From positions 1 to 35,700 of the forward strand of contig JAJZVO010000044.1 in the NCBI GenBank assembly GCA_021845665.1: DNA of 35,700 nucleotides, given 5' to 3'. Below are positions 8,160-16,217 of this stretch, piece by piece. Below the pieces are notes generated by a model. It did no database searches. It was not told the origin of the DNA and worked only from the letters and a program-made list of their open reading frames with translations. This DNA comes from Bacteroidota bacterium. Lineage in GTDB: Bacteria; Bacteroidota; Ignavibacteria; Kryptoniales; JAKASW01. The stretch's first letter is position 1; every line of letters begins with the position of its first letter. The position numbers were made by a program, and so were the translations under genes.

Positions 8160-10313
8160 ATGTTTCGTGCGGGGTTAATGGCAGTTGCTCTTGTCGTTTG
8201 TTCGAGCGTATTTGGCTTTGCTCAGTCGACGACGAATTTTCAATGGTCCAGATCAGGTGTCACATCTATCGGAGTTGTCAACGCCCTGGCGATGAGCCCG
8301 GGTGCCGGGACATCGGCAGGAGGCTACATACTTGCAGGCACCGCGAGCGGGGGACAGTTGAGCGATGGAAGCCCGACCGGAGGCGTTTATCGCACATCGG
8401 ACGACGGTGCTACGTGGGCTCTCACCGGGCTGTCGGGTAAATGGGTACAATGTCTCGCGATCGGTAGCTCGGGCCTCGCTTTTGCCGGAGCCGCGATAGG
8501 TGCGGGGCTTTACACGTCTACCGACAGCGGAAACAGCTGGAATGCCGATAGTCTTCTATCCGGCTATTCAGTTCAATGTGTCGCAATAGACGGTGGAACG
8601 GTGTTCGCCGGTACTTACAGCAACGGGCTTTGGGTTTCTTCGGATGAAGGGAAAAATTGGGAATCGTCCGACAGCGGTTTTGTTTCTTATAATGCCTCCG
8701 GCAAGCCGAATGTCACCGCGCTCACCGTCAACGGGGGAGCAATCCTGGCGGGCACAAATGCGGGAATGTATTTGTCTACCAACAATGGTCTGAGCTGGGT
8801 ACGCGATGGTTTGGACGATCAATATGTCAATTCGCTCGCAGTTCAGGATCCTGGCACTTCAGGTGCTAAGATTTTTGCCGGCACGAATTTCGGAGTCTTC
8901 GTCGCGCCAGGTGGCGATACAAGTTGGACCGCGGTAAATACAGGATTGACCGATAGTTCCGTGACTTCCATCACAATCCTGGGAAGCAATCTCTACGCCT
9001 CCACGGAAAGCGGCCTTTTTCTTTCAAGCAATGACGGTGCAAACTGGACTCAGGCCAATCTCGGCTTGTCCTTTCCTGATATCCCTGTCCTCGCATCAAA
9101 TGATTCCGCCATTGTTGCCGGCGCCGCCGGAAGCGGGGTATTCCTTTCGCACGATGGAATCAATTGGCTCGCAATCAACTCTGACGTGTCCGGAACCACG
9201 GTCGATGATTTCATGTCTGATGGAACAGCAACATATGCTGCCACGAGCGGAGGGGTATACTTTTCGCCCGACAGCGGGATTTCCTGGAGCCCGAGAAGCA
9301 ACGGGCTCGTAAACGATCAGGTGACGTCACTTGCCATGAACGGGACTTCTATTTTTGCAGGAACGACATTCGGCCTGTACGTGTCGAACGATGACGGGGA
9401 AAGCTGGACGATTGTTGACAGCATGTCTACCAGTCAGATCTCGGCGCTCGTTTCCAACTCCGGAAAAGTGTTTGCCGGGACAAGCGGCCAGGGTGTTTTC
9501 ATCTCGACTGACAACGGAGGGACTTGGGCTCCAGCAGACAGCGGCTTGAAAAGCCTTGCAATAACCGGTTTCACTATAAGCGGAGGGAATGTGTTTGTTG
9601 GAACGAGCGGCCAGGGTGTGTATTCCTACACCGGGGGCGTGCCTGCCTGGTCGGCAGTTAATCCAGGTCTGACGAATACTGCGATAACCTGTCTCGCCTC
9701 CAACGGGACGAATCTCTTCGCCGGAACCGCCGGTGGACCGTACACTTCCACTGCAAGCAGCATCAATTGGAATCCTATCACGGACAGTGGCCAGGTGGCC
9801 GTGTCGATAAATGCCATTGCCGCCAGTGGCCCTTACCTTTTCTGCGGCACAAACGTAGGCCCTTATCTTTCGACGGACAACGGGAACACATGGGAATCTA
9901 TGCTTACAGGCCTGCCGCTTAATACACAGGGAATTACGGCATTGGCTATTTCCGGCTCGAATGCCTTCGCGGGGGCGTACCAGGGAGGCGTCTGGGTTGG
10001 ATCTCTCACCGGCATCACGGCAATCGATGCACAGCCGTCTCAAATCCCTGCCGCATTTGCACTCTCTCAAAACTATCCGAATCCTTTTAATCCAACTACT
10101 GTCATCAGATATCAACTCTCCGCTCCGTGCTTTGTAGTCCTGAAAGTCTATGACGTGCTCGGTAGGGAAGTGGCGACGCTGGAGGATGCGAAGAAGTCCA
10201 CCGGAATACACGAGGTCGAGTTCAACGGCGCTCACCTTGCAAGCGGCGTCTATTTCTACCGGTTAGCCGCTGCCGGCTTCTCTGAAACGAAGAAGATGCT
10301 CCTTCTCAAATAG
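8160..10313 (+). CDS. Secreted beta-propeller (YCF48/Asp-box repeat) protein with T9SS type A sorting domain
   Basis: 717 residues from ATG 8160, chosen because the signal peptide (MFRAGLMAVALVVCSSVFGF, cleavage after AQ) begins there; the frame is open further upstream. The body consists of about 13 repeats of roughly 40-46 residues, each ending in an Asp-box-like turn such as SDDGATW, STDSGNSW, SSDEGKNW, SNDGANW, SPDSGISW or STDNGNTW, and starting with a strand like FAGT..G-Y/V-S. That suggests two stacked beta-propellers. The last 80 residues form the T9SS C-terminal domain: QNYPNPFNPTT, then VYDVLGREVATL, then GVYFYRL and KMLLLK. The protein is therefore expected to be exported by T9SS and attached to or released from the cell surface. 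The ligand is unknown. It faces a DUF2723 membrane protein across a shared terminator. Confidence 0.9.
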   Translation: MFRAGLMAVALVVCSSVFGFAQSTTNFQWSRSGVTSIGVVNALAMSPGAGTSAGGYILAGTASGGQLSDGSPTGGVYRTSDDGATWALTGLSGKWVQCLAIGSSGLAFAGAAIGAGLYTSTDSGNSWNADSLLSGYSVQCVAIDGGTVFAGTYSNGLWVSSDEGKNWESSDSGFVSYNASGKPNVTALTVNGGAILAGTNAGMYLSTNNGLSWVRDGLDDQYVNSLAVQDPGTSGAKIFAGTNFGVFVAPGGDTSWTAVNTGLTDSSVTSITILGSNLYASTESGLFLSSNDGANWTQANLGLSFPDIPVLASNDSAIVAGAAGSGVFLSHDGINWLAINSDVSGTTVDDFMSDGTATYAATSGGVYFSPDSGISWSPRSNGLVNDQVTSLAMNGTSIFAGTTFGLYVSNDDGESWTIVDSMSTSQISALVSNSGKVFAGTSGQGVFISTDNGGTWAPADSGLKSLAITGFTISGGNVFVGTSGQGVYSYTGGVPAWSAVNPGLTNTAITCLASNGTNLFAGTAGGPYTSTASSINWNPITDSGQVAVSINAIAASGPYLFCGTNVGPYLSTDNGNTWESMLTGLPLNTQGITALAISGSNAFAGAYQGGVWVGSLTGITAIDAQPSQIPAAFALSQNYPNPFNPTTVIRYQLSAPCFVVLKVYDVLGREVATLEDAKKSTGIHEVEFNGAHLASGVYFYRLAAAGFSETKKMLLLK
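8360..9960 (+). repeat. Tandem protein-coding repeats of the propeller gene
   Basis: About 13 imperfect units of 120-140 bases encode the propeller blades. Two adjacent units share AGCGGCCAGGGTGT exactly (9483-9496 and 9606-9619, 123 bases apart), suggesting a relatively recent duplication of one blade; the other units have diverged. Confidence 0.7.
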
Positions 10314-10374
10314 GTTTATCATTCTTCCGCCGATGGCCGCGGTGATCCCGGGGTTCCACAGACAGGTCGGGCAT

Positions 10375-10415
10375 AAAAAAAACGGTGACAACCCGCAGGC
10401 CATCACCGCTTTTTT
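10375..10415. terminator. Bidirectional terminator
   Basis: AAAAAAAA then CGGTGA (10383-10388), a 14-base loop, TCACCG (10403-10408), then CTTTTTT. The stem has an A tract on the left and a T tract on the right, so it can terminate both the propeller gene from the left and the DUF2723 gene from the right; both stop codons lie within 65 bases. Confidence 0.85.
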
Positions 10416-10430
10416 AATATCCAGCCTCGA

Positions 10431-13247
10431 CTATTTCATCTTCGGCTTAATTTCCTTTGGTTTCATCGGATGCACCGCCGGACTTTTAGACTTGCGCATG
10501 TTCATCGCTGCGCCGGGGGACGCCGCCGCCTTCATCTGTTCCTTCAGGATCTGTATCTCTTGTGTGATACCCTGCTGATTCGGGTAAAGTGCCTGCAGCT
10601 TTTCCAGGAGATCGATCGATTTTTGAGTCTCATTTTCCTCCTGGTAGAGGCTGAGAAGAATCCTGTATGGGTTGTAGTAGCTTTCCACGTCTTCAGGATT
10701 CTCTTTTATCGCTTCGAGCGCTCCTCGTTCCACGACTGCCGCATATTTATGGAACTGCGGCATCGCACCCAATGAGTAATACATTCTTGCAACGTCGCTT
10801 AGAACCTTGTAGTTCATCGGGATGCACTCGATCGGAATCCGCGCCTCCATCGAGTCGAGCGTCGCTATGGCCTCTGTCGAATCACCATGCATCGCATAAT
10901 AGCTGGCCAGGCGCATGAACCCGTACCTGTAGTTCAGAGTCAGCATCCTGACCTGATCGTCATAGTAGATGTTCGGGTCGTTGAGATTTGTGAAGAGGAA
11001 TCCGTAATGAGCATGCTTGTACGCTCTTTTTGGAGTATGCAGGTAGCATTCCTTCATGATGTTCGTGTTCAGGGCGTACTCTTCCTCGGGATTCATACTC
11101 TCTTTCGGAGTGAGTTGCATTGCCAGGCCCTGCATGTTGAGATATGGACCAAGGCCGATGAAGTTCTGTGGCGCTACGGTGACCGCGAAGTAAATCGGTC
11201 TCTTCCAGTCGTTGGTCTGTACGATGTTTTCTACCAGAAGATCCTGAGCTCTTACTGCCTTGATATTACCGTAACTCAACGTGGGCTTCATGGTAAACTG
11301 AATATATCCCTTGTTCGTGACGCTCGTGTCCGTCACTCCGAATTCCTTGAACACGGATTTCGGGACAGGGATTTTGACATTCTGGGTCTTCCATTCAACC
11401 GGCTGGATATTCTGCAATTCCTGGTTGCTCATGCTGATCGGGACTTCCTCAGCTCCGTGCGGCCTCTCGTTTTTCAGCTGCAGATCGTACCAGTTCGTGT
11501 TGGCGAGACTGAGGTTTACTATTCTGACGTCGGTCCTTATCCCGAGCGCTTCCTGCAAATACCAGAGAGGGAATGTGTCGTTGTCGCCGTTGGTGAATAG
11601 TATGGCGTTCGGTTCGCAAGATTGCAGGATATTGTATGAATAGTCGAACGGCGCGTAATTGCCGTTGCGGTTATGCGTGTATAGATTCTGCGCGAACATA
11701 TTGACCGGGGCCGCGAAGAAAAGCACTGCCGCGGTGCCTGCCGCGGCGAGCATCCTAGTTTTCTTTTGCTTCACCTTCTCCAGGATCAGGTCGATTATGC
11801 CGGACACACCTATTCCTGCCCACAGTGCGAAGACAAAATAAGACCCTACGTAAAAGTAAAACCTCTCTCTGGGCTGCGGATCCTGCATGTTGAAATACAC
11901 CACGAGCGCGAACCCGAACGTAATGAACATGACAAGGAACGTAAGTCCGAATTTCCAATCCTTTTTGAATTGATACCACAGGCCAAATAATCCCAGGAGA
12001 AATGGTATCGCGAAGTACCGCGTCGGAAAGCCCGCACGACCGTCATACCATCCTTTCGGCGCATTGATAAATGCGACCGGTGCATTTTGTATGTCTCCCG
12101 CTCGTCCTATGAAATTCCACCCGATATAACGGAGATACATCTGGTCGAGCTGGTAGCCTAAGAAGTAATCAAAATCAGATGAGTACTTCTGGTAACCTGC
12201 CTGGTATTCTGCCTGATTACTCCAGCGCCGTGGCCAGAATATTGGCTGTGATCCGTATTGATCGCGATTCAGGTACCCGACAAGACGCTTCAGGTCGCTG
12301 GGATTGTCTTCGTTTATCGGTGGGTGCGCGTTTGAACGGATGTATACGAGCGCATATGTCGAGTAGCCGAGAACTATGAAGAGACCTGCAAGAAGTGATG
12401 TGTTGAGGATCCATCTCTTCGCTTTCTGTGCCTTGTACGCACCGTAAATTGCGGCAATCACGAGACCCGGCGGTATCAACTGTATGAGAAAGCTGTGCTT
12501 GATGTCAAATGGCCCGAAGTTCACGTCACCGTGCAATATTGCCGCGATCCATTTCACGATACCCGGATAAATGACAAAGAATCCGAGCATCGCTATGATC
12601 CCGAATTTTATGAACGTCTTTAACTCAAATTCGTAATACCTGAAATAAATCAGGAGGGCCACCGTGAAAAACACGATTATGCTCAATACGTGGACGCCTA
12701 TCGAAAGCCCCATCGCATATGCTGCGAGTAACAAATATCTCTGGCTCCCCGGTTCGTCGGCCTTTTCGAACCATACCATCCCGAGCCAAAGTATGAGTGC
12801 TATGAAAAAGAGCGCCGTCGCAAATAGACTTGATTCTACCGCGTTGAACCAAATGGAGTCGGATACCGAAAGTATCAAAGCGCCTATGGCAGCGGAGCCG
12901 AAAACGACTATCGCACCTTCGCCGTCATTAGGAAATCCCTTCCATCTGGCGATCACTTTCACGCCTATCAGGTAGAGAAGCATCATGGCCAACGCGCTCG
13001 TGAGCGATGAGACCAGGTTGTAACGCAATGCCGGATCATGGACATACGGCGTCATCATTGCAAGCCTTCCCAGGAGTGTCCATAGTGGAGCGCCCGGCGG
13101 GTGAGGCACCTCCATTGCAGGAGCTGTAGCGGCGTACTCACCGCAATCCCAGAAGGCGACTGAGGATTGTGCGGTCATGCCGTACATGAAGAGGGTAACA
13201 ACAAAGATCGCGAGCGCTATGTAGCGGTGGAGGTGCTTGAAATTCAT
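10431..13247 (-). CDS. DUF2723 (TMEM260-type) membrane protein, probable protein O-mannosyltransferase
   Basis: 938 residues from ATG 13247. The frame reaches 13382, but the first 45 residues would overlap the predicted promoter and are not membrane-like. The N-terminal half has about ten hydrophobic helices and the family signature: YGMTAQSSVAFWDCGEY, with the acidic pair just after the first helix, and EVPHPPGAPLW. A globular periplasmic part follows. The last 200 residues are helical and TPR-like (YYAMHGDSTEAIATLDSME; LSLYQEENETQKSIDLLEKL), and the C-terminus is Lys/Pro-rich. The eukaryotic relative TMEM260 is a protein O-mannosyltransferase of GT-C fold (family knowledge), so glycosylation of exported proteins is the inferred role. 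It lies next to two secreted propeller proteins, possible substrates. Confidence 0.85.
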   Translation of the reverse strand: MNFKHLHRYIALAIFVVTLFMYGMTAQSSVAFWDCGEYAATAPAMEVPHPPGAPLWTLLGRLAMMTPYVHDPALRYNLVSSLTSALAMMLLYLIGVKVIARWKGFPNDGEGAIVVFGSAAIGALILSVSDSIWFNAVESSLFATALFFIALILWLGMVWFEKADEPGSQRYLLLAAYAMGLSIGVHVLSIIVFFTVALLIYFRYYEFELKTFIKFGIIAMLGFFVIYPGIVKWIAAILHGDVNFGPFDIKHSFLIQLIPPGLVIAAIYGAYKAQKAKRWILNTSLLAGLFIVLGYSTYALVYIRSNAHPPINEDNPSDLKRLVGYLNRDQYGSQPIFWPRRWSNQAEYQAGYQKYSSDFDYFLGYQLDQMYLRYIGWNFIGRAGDIQNAPVAFINAPKGWYDGRAGFPTRYFAIPFLLGLFGLWYQFKKDWKFGLTFLVMFITFGFALVVYFNMQDPQPRERFYFYVGSYFVFALWAGIGVSGIIDLILEKVKQKKTRMLAAAGTAAVLFFAAPVNMFAQNLYTHNRNGNYAPFDYSYNILQSCEPNAILFTNGDNDTFPLWYLQEALGIRTDVRIVNLSLANTNWYDLQLKNERPHGAEEVPISMSNQELQNIQPVEWKTQNVKIPVPKSVFKEFGVTDTSVTNKGYIQFTMKPTLSYGNIKAVRAQDLLVENIVQTNDWKRPIYFAVTVAPQNFIGLGPYLNMQGLAMQLTPKESMNPEEEYALNTNIMKECYLHTPKRAYKHAHYGFLFTNLNDPNIYYDDQVRMLTLNYRYGFMRLASYYAMHGDSTEAIATLDSMEARIPIECIPMNYKVLSDVARMYYSLGAMPQFHKYAAVVERGALEAIKENPEDVESYYNPYRILLSLYQEENETQKSIDLLEKLQALYPNQQGITQEIQILKEQMKAAASPGAAMNMRKSKSPAVHPMKPKEIKPKMK

Positions 13248-13284
13248 TTTGCGTCCAATGGTTTTTGTTGACTCAGTGGATTCT

Positions 13285-13313
13285 ATGTTACATTCGAACG
13301 GATGAAAAAACAA
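13285..13313 (-). promoter_or_regulatory. Putative promoter of the DUF2723 gene
   Basis: On the minus strand TTGTTT (13313-13308) and TAACAT (13290-13285) are 17 bases apart, giving a predicted start about 30 bases before ATG 13247. Matches to the sigma-70 consensus are moderate (3/6 and 4/6). Confidence 0.35.
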
Positions 13314-13365
13314 GGTAATCCTTAAGAGTTGGATGTCCTTGAAAGCGTGATTCCCCCTGAAAAAC

Positions 13366-13394
13366 TTGCAGGAATCTGGCAAAGTTTATATTAT
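13366..13394 (+). promoter_or_regulatory. Putative promoter of the sialidase-like gene
   Basis: TTGCAG (13366-13371), 17 bases, TATTAT (13389-13394, 5/6 match to the -10). The predicted start near 13401 leaves about 20 untranslated bases before GTG 13421 but almost none before TTG 13406, which favours the GTG as start codon. Confidence 0.45.
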
Positions 13395-13420
13395 CATTAG
13401 TTGATTTGAATGGGCTCGAA

Positions 13421-14788
13421 GTGATCTCTACTGTCAAGGAATTCGCTGTTGTCTGTATCATGTTGCTGTCCGCTGCGCAGGCATCTTTTGCCTCGGCGCA
13501 TCGTCAGGACTCCGTTGCCTCAGTCTTGACGCTTGCACCGGGCTCTGCAATCACCGCCGTAAGCCCTGACGGCTATTTCAGTGAACCTTCCATCGCAGTC
13601 AATTACAAAAATCCAAGACAGGTCACCGTGGTGTATCAACGAAATGTCTCTGCCGCTTACTCGACTGACGGGGGCAACCACTGGATGCGGTCGTCGGGGC
13701 TCTCCATACCTTCCTACCGGGGTTCAGGCGATGTCTCTGTAGTATACGACAATGAAGGCCATGCGATCATGTCTTGCATCGCTTTCGACAATCTCGGCAC
13801 CGAGGACTACTGGGGACATGGCGCGACCCGCAACGGGATCTTCATTAAGCGCTCTCTCGATGGCGGAAAGAAGTGGGAAGCAAATACCGTAGTTGTTGAT
13901 TCACAGGGAACTAAGCCGGGCATCCCATTCGAGGACAAACCGTACATCGTTGCGGACAACACCGGTAGTCCCTTCGCGGGCAGACTGTACATCGGCTGGA
14001 CTGAGTGGAGGCTGACCGAGTCTGTCATACTCTTTTCCCGCTCTGCGGACGACGGTATAACATGGTCCAAACCGGTCGACATAAGTGATGTTCACGGCCT
14101 GCCGCGCGACGATAACGGCGGGCTGGAAGGATTCGATGGGACAGTCACTCCGGACGGAGTGCTTCACGTCGTGTGGACGAACGGTGACGAGATCATCTAC
14201 AAAACTTCGGCTGACGGAGGAAAGACATTTACTCCCGATCGCGCGATCATAAAGACCGCCCCTGCTATGTTCAAACCGGCGGGCGTTTACCGTGCAAACG
14301 GCTTTCCTCAAATTGCCTCGGATGCCCGCGGACGTTTGTATATTACTTGGAGTGACTATCGTAACGGCGACATTGACGTATTCGAGTCTTACTCATCCGA
14401 TTCAGGTAAAGTATGGTCGCCCCCTGTGCGCGTGAACAACGATTCTTTGCATGACGGCGCCGACCAGTTTATGCAATGGCTCACGGTCGACAGGGCGACG
14501 GGCGATGTGTATGTTATCTTCTATGACCGGAGAATGGATCCGCTTAACGTGCGCGCGTGGGTCGTCGTCGCGCGTTCCTCCGACGGCGGAAATACCTTCA
14601 GCAATTATTTGATGAGCGACTCGTCGTTCGCGCCCGATGGCGCGTTCATCGGAGACTACAACGGCGTCGCCGCGTTCGATGGACGAGTTTATGGAGCGTG
14701 GACCGAACGGGTTCCGAGAGTCGAACTTGGAAGGAATGATGCCGCGGTCGTTAAAGTCGGCGTGGCTAATTTCAACGTGATAAAGTAA
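13421..14788 (+). CDS. Secreted sialidase-fold (BNR/Asp-box) protein
   Basis: 455 residues from GTG 13421 (460 from TTG 13406); the promoter position favours the GTG. A signal peptide follows directly (hydrophobic FAVVCIMLLSAAQASFASA). Six Asp-box turns are visible: STDGGNHW, SLDGGKKW, SADDGITW, SADGGKTF, SSDSGKVW and SSDGGNTF. Also present are YFSEPSIAVNYKNP near the start and the GAFIGDYNGVAAFDGRVYGAW segment near the end. This is the six-bladed sialidase/neuraminidase fold seen in many 'exo-alpha-sialidase' annotations. I cannot see a clear catalytic Arg triad, and most such proteins are not proven sialidases. No T9SS sorting domain is present, so export would be to the periplasm or by another route. 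Divergent from the DUF2723 gene. Confidence 0.8.
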   Translation: MISTVKEFAVVCIMLLSAAQASFASAHRQDSVASVLTLAPGSAITAVSPDGYFSEPSIAVNYKNPRQVTVVYQRNVSAAYSTDGGNHWMRSSGLSIPSYRGSGDVSVVYDNEGHAIMSCIAFDNLGTEDYWGHGATRNGIFIKRSLDGGKKWEANTVVVDSQGTKPGIPFEDKPYIVADNTGSPFAGRLYIGWTEWRLTESVILFSRSADDGITWSKPVDISDVHGLPRDDNGGLEGFDGTVTPDGVLHVVWTNGDEIIYKTSADGGKTFTPDRAIIKTAPAMFKPAGVYRANGFPQIASDARGRLYITWSDYRNGDIDVFESYSSDSGKVWSPPVRVNNDSLHDGADQFMQWLTVDRATGDVYVIFYDRRMDPLNVRAWVVVARSSDGGNTFSNYLMSDSSFAPDGAFIGDYNGVAAFDGRVYGAWTERVPRVELGRNDAAVVKVGVANFNVIK

Positions 14789-14842
14789 GCACCCGGAGCT
14801 CGGCCATAGAGTACCCCTTTGTTTATATATTCAAAATGAATT

Positions 14843-14876
14843 CCGGAATGGCTGTGAAAGCACCTGTGGATTCCGG
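14843..14876 (+). terminator. Inverted repeat after the sialidase-like gene
   Basis: CCGGAAT (14843-14849) and ATTCCGG (14870-14876) pair around 20 bases. No T tract follows. It may end the upstream transcript or lie in the leader of the aminotransferase gene. The rest of the 211-base gap (14789-14999) shows nothing else clear. Confidence 0.3.
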
Positions 14877-14999
14877 GAGCTTTAGAGTCGTGGGCATCGG
14901 CGCTCACCTTCTGCAAATTGTTCCAGATAAATGATCATATATGACAGCGTATGCGCAACATTCAGAAACGAAAATTCGAAAAGGAGTTTGGTTAATATT

Positions 15000-16217
15000 A
15001 TGAGTGTAAGCCAGCTAGCGAATTCGATCGCTGAATCGCCGACACTGAAGCTTAATGAAGAAGCCAGGGTGCTCAAAGAAAAGGGCGAAGCAGTAATTCA
15101 CCTCGGGGCGGGTGAGCCGAAAAATAAAGCCCCATTGTCCGCGATCCTCGGTGCAGCCGCGAAACTCAACACTGCCGACGTGAAATATACTCCTACCGAT
15201 GGTATACCTTCCCTTAAAAAAGCGATCATCAAGTATACGGAAGAAAACTATGACCGGATTGTTGCTCCCGAAAATGTCATTGTCTCTGCAGGAGCAAAAC
15301 AGTCTGTCTACAACATCCTTTACTCGATCATCAATCCTCAGGATGAAGTCATAATTCTTGCGCCTTACTGGGTCAGCTACCCGGAGATGGTCAGGATGGT
15401 CTATGGCGTGCCGGTGATCGCAACTCCCGAAGACGGCGGATTCTATCCGAGGATGGAAGATGTTATGAAAGCCGTCAGCAGCTACACAAAGGCGATCATC
15501 GTCAATAGCCCCAACAATCCTTCGGGAGTGATATATCCGGAAGAGTTCATCGCCGAGCTTGTCGAGTTCTGTGAGAAGAAGGATATCTATGTTATCATGG
15601 ACGACATCTATCACAAGCTGGTATTTGACGGCAAGAAAGCTCCTTCCGCATACAAGTACACCAAAAAAGATGTCGAGTCGACACATGTTATTGTAGTGAA
15701 CGGGGTGTCGAAACTCTACGGCATGACCGGCTTCAGGATAGGCTGGGCGATTGCCAACAGAAAGCTGACACAGATCATGACGAATGTCCAGAGCCAGATT
15801 ACATCGTGCACTGCCGTTCTTCTACAGGCCGCAGCCGAGGGTGCACTAACGGGACTGCAAAGCGCCGTAGAGAGCCTTCGCATGACTCTTGAGAACAACA
15901 GGAATGTTATGCTGGAGGAGTTGCGGTCTTTCGACGGAGTGAAAACGGTGAAACCTGACGGCACCTATTACTGCCTGCCTGATTTCAGCGCCTACTCGAG
16001 AAATTCTGTCGCGCTGTCCGAAATGCTTCTCAAGAAGGCACTCATCGTGACCGTACCCGGAAAAGAGTTCGGAATGGAAGGACACCTGAGGTTAAGCTAT
16101 GCCGGTTCGTTGAAGGACGTGACCGAAGGAGTCGCCCGCATCAAGTGGGCGCTCGATCCCAATTCACCCAAAGAGATCTACATCGGAGAACGAAAACTAG
16201 TGAGGGATTGGTTATGA
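15000..16217 (+). CDS. Pyridoxal-phosphate aspartate aminotransferase (class I/II)
   Basis: 405 residues from ATG 15000. The frame is open to 14931, but family members start close to the MSVSQLANSI segment; AAGGAG lies rather far (13 bases) upstream. It catalyses aspartate + 2-oxoglutarate to oxaloacetate + glutamate (family-level inference). Visible features: VIHLGAGEPKN near the N-terminus, the substrate-loop YTPTDGIPSLKKAI, NSPNNPSG (Asn binding PLP) at about 169-176, MDDIYHKL with the Asp and Tyr at about 200-206, the PLP-binding Lys238 in NGVSKLYGMTGFRIGW, and the C-terminal Arg in LRLSYAGS. The stop overlaps the start of pckA (ATGA), so the two enzymes are made together and can funnel aspartate carbon through oxaloacetate to PEP. 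Confidence 0.92.
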   Translation: MSVSQLANSIAESPTLKLNEEARVLKEKGEAVIHLGAGEPKNKAPLSAILGAAAKLNTADVKYTPTDGIPSLKKAIIKYTEENYDRIVAPENVIVSAGAKQSVYNILYSIINPQDEVIILAPYWVSYPEMVRMVYGVPVIATPEDGGFYPRMEDVMKAVSSYTKAIIVNSPNNPSGVIYPEEFIAELVEFCEKKDIYVIMDDIYHKLVFDGKKAPSAYKYTKKDVESTHVIVVNGVSKLYGMTGFRIGWAIANRKLTQIMTNVQSQITSCTAVLLQAAAEGALTGLQSAVESLRMTLENNRNVMLEELRSFDGVKTVKPDGTYYCLPDFSAYSRNSVALSEMLLKKALIVTVPGKEFGMEGHLRLSYAGSLKDVTEGVARIKWALDPNSPKEIYIGERKLVRDWL

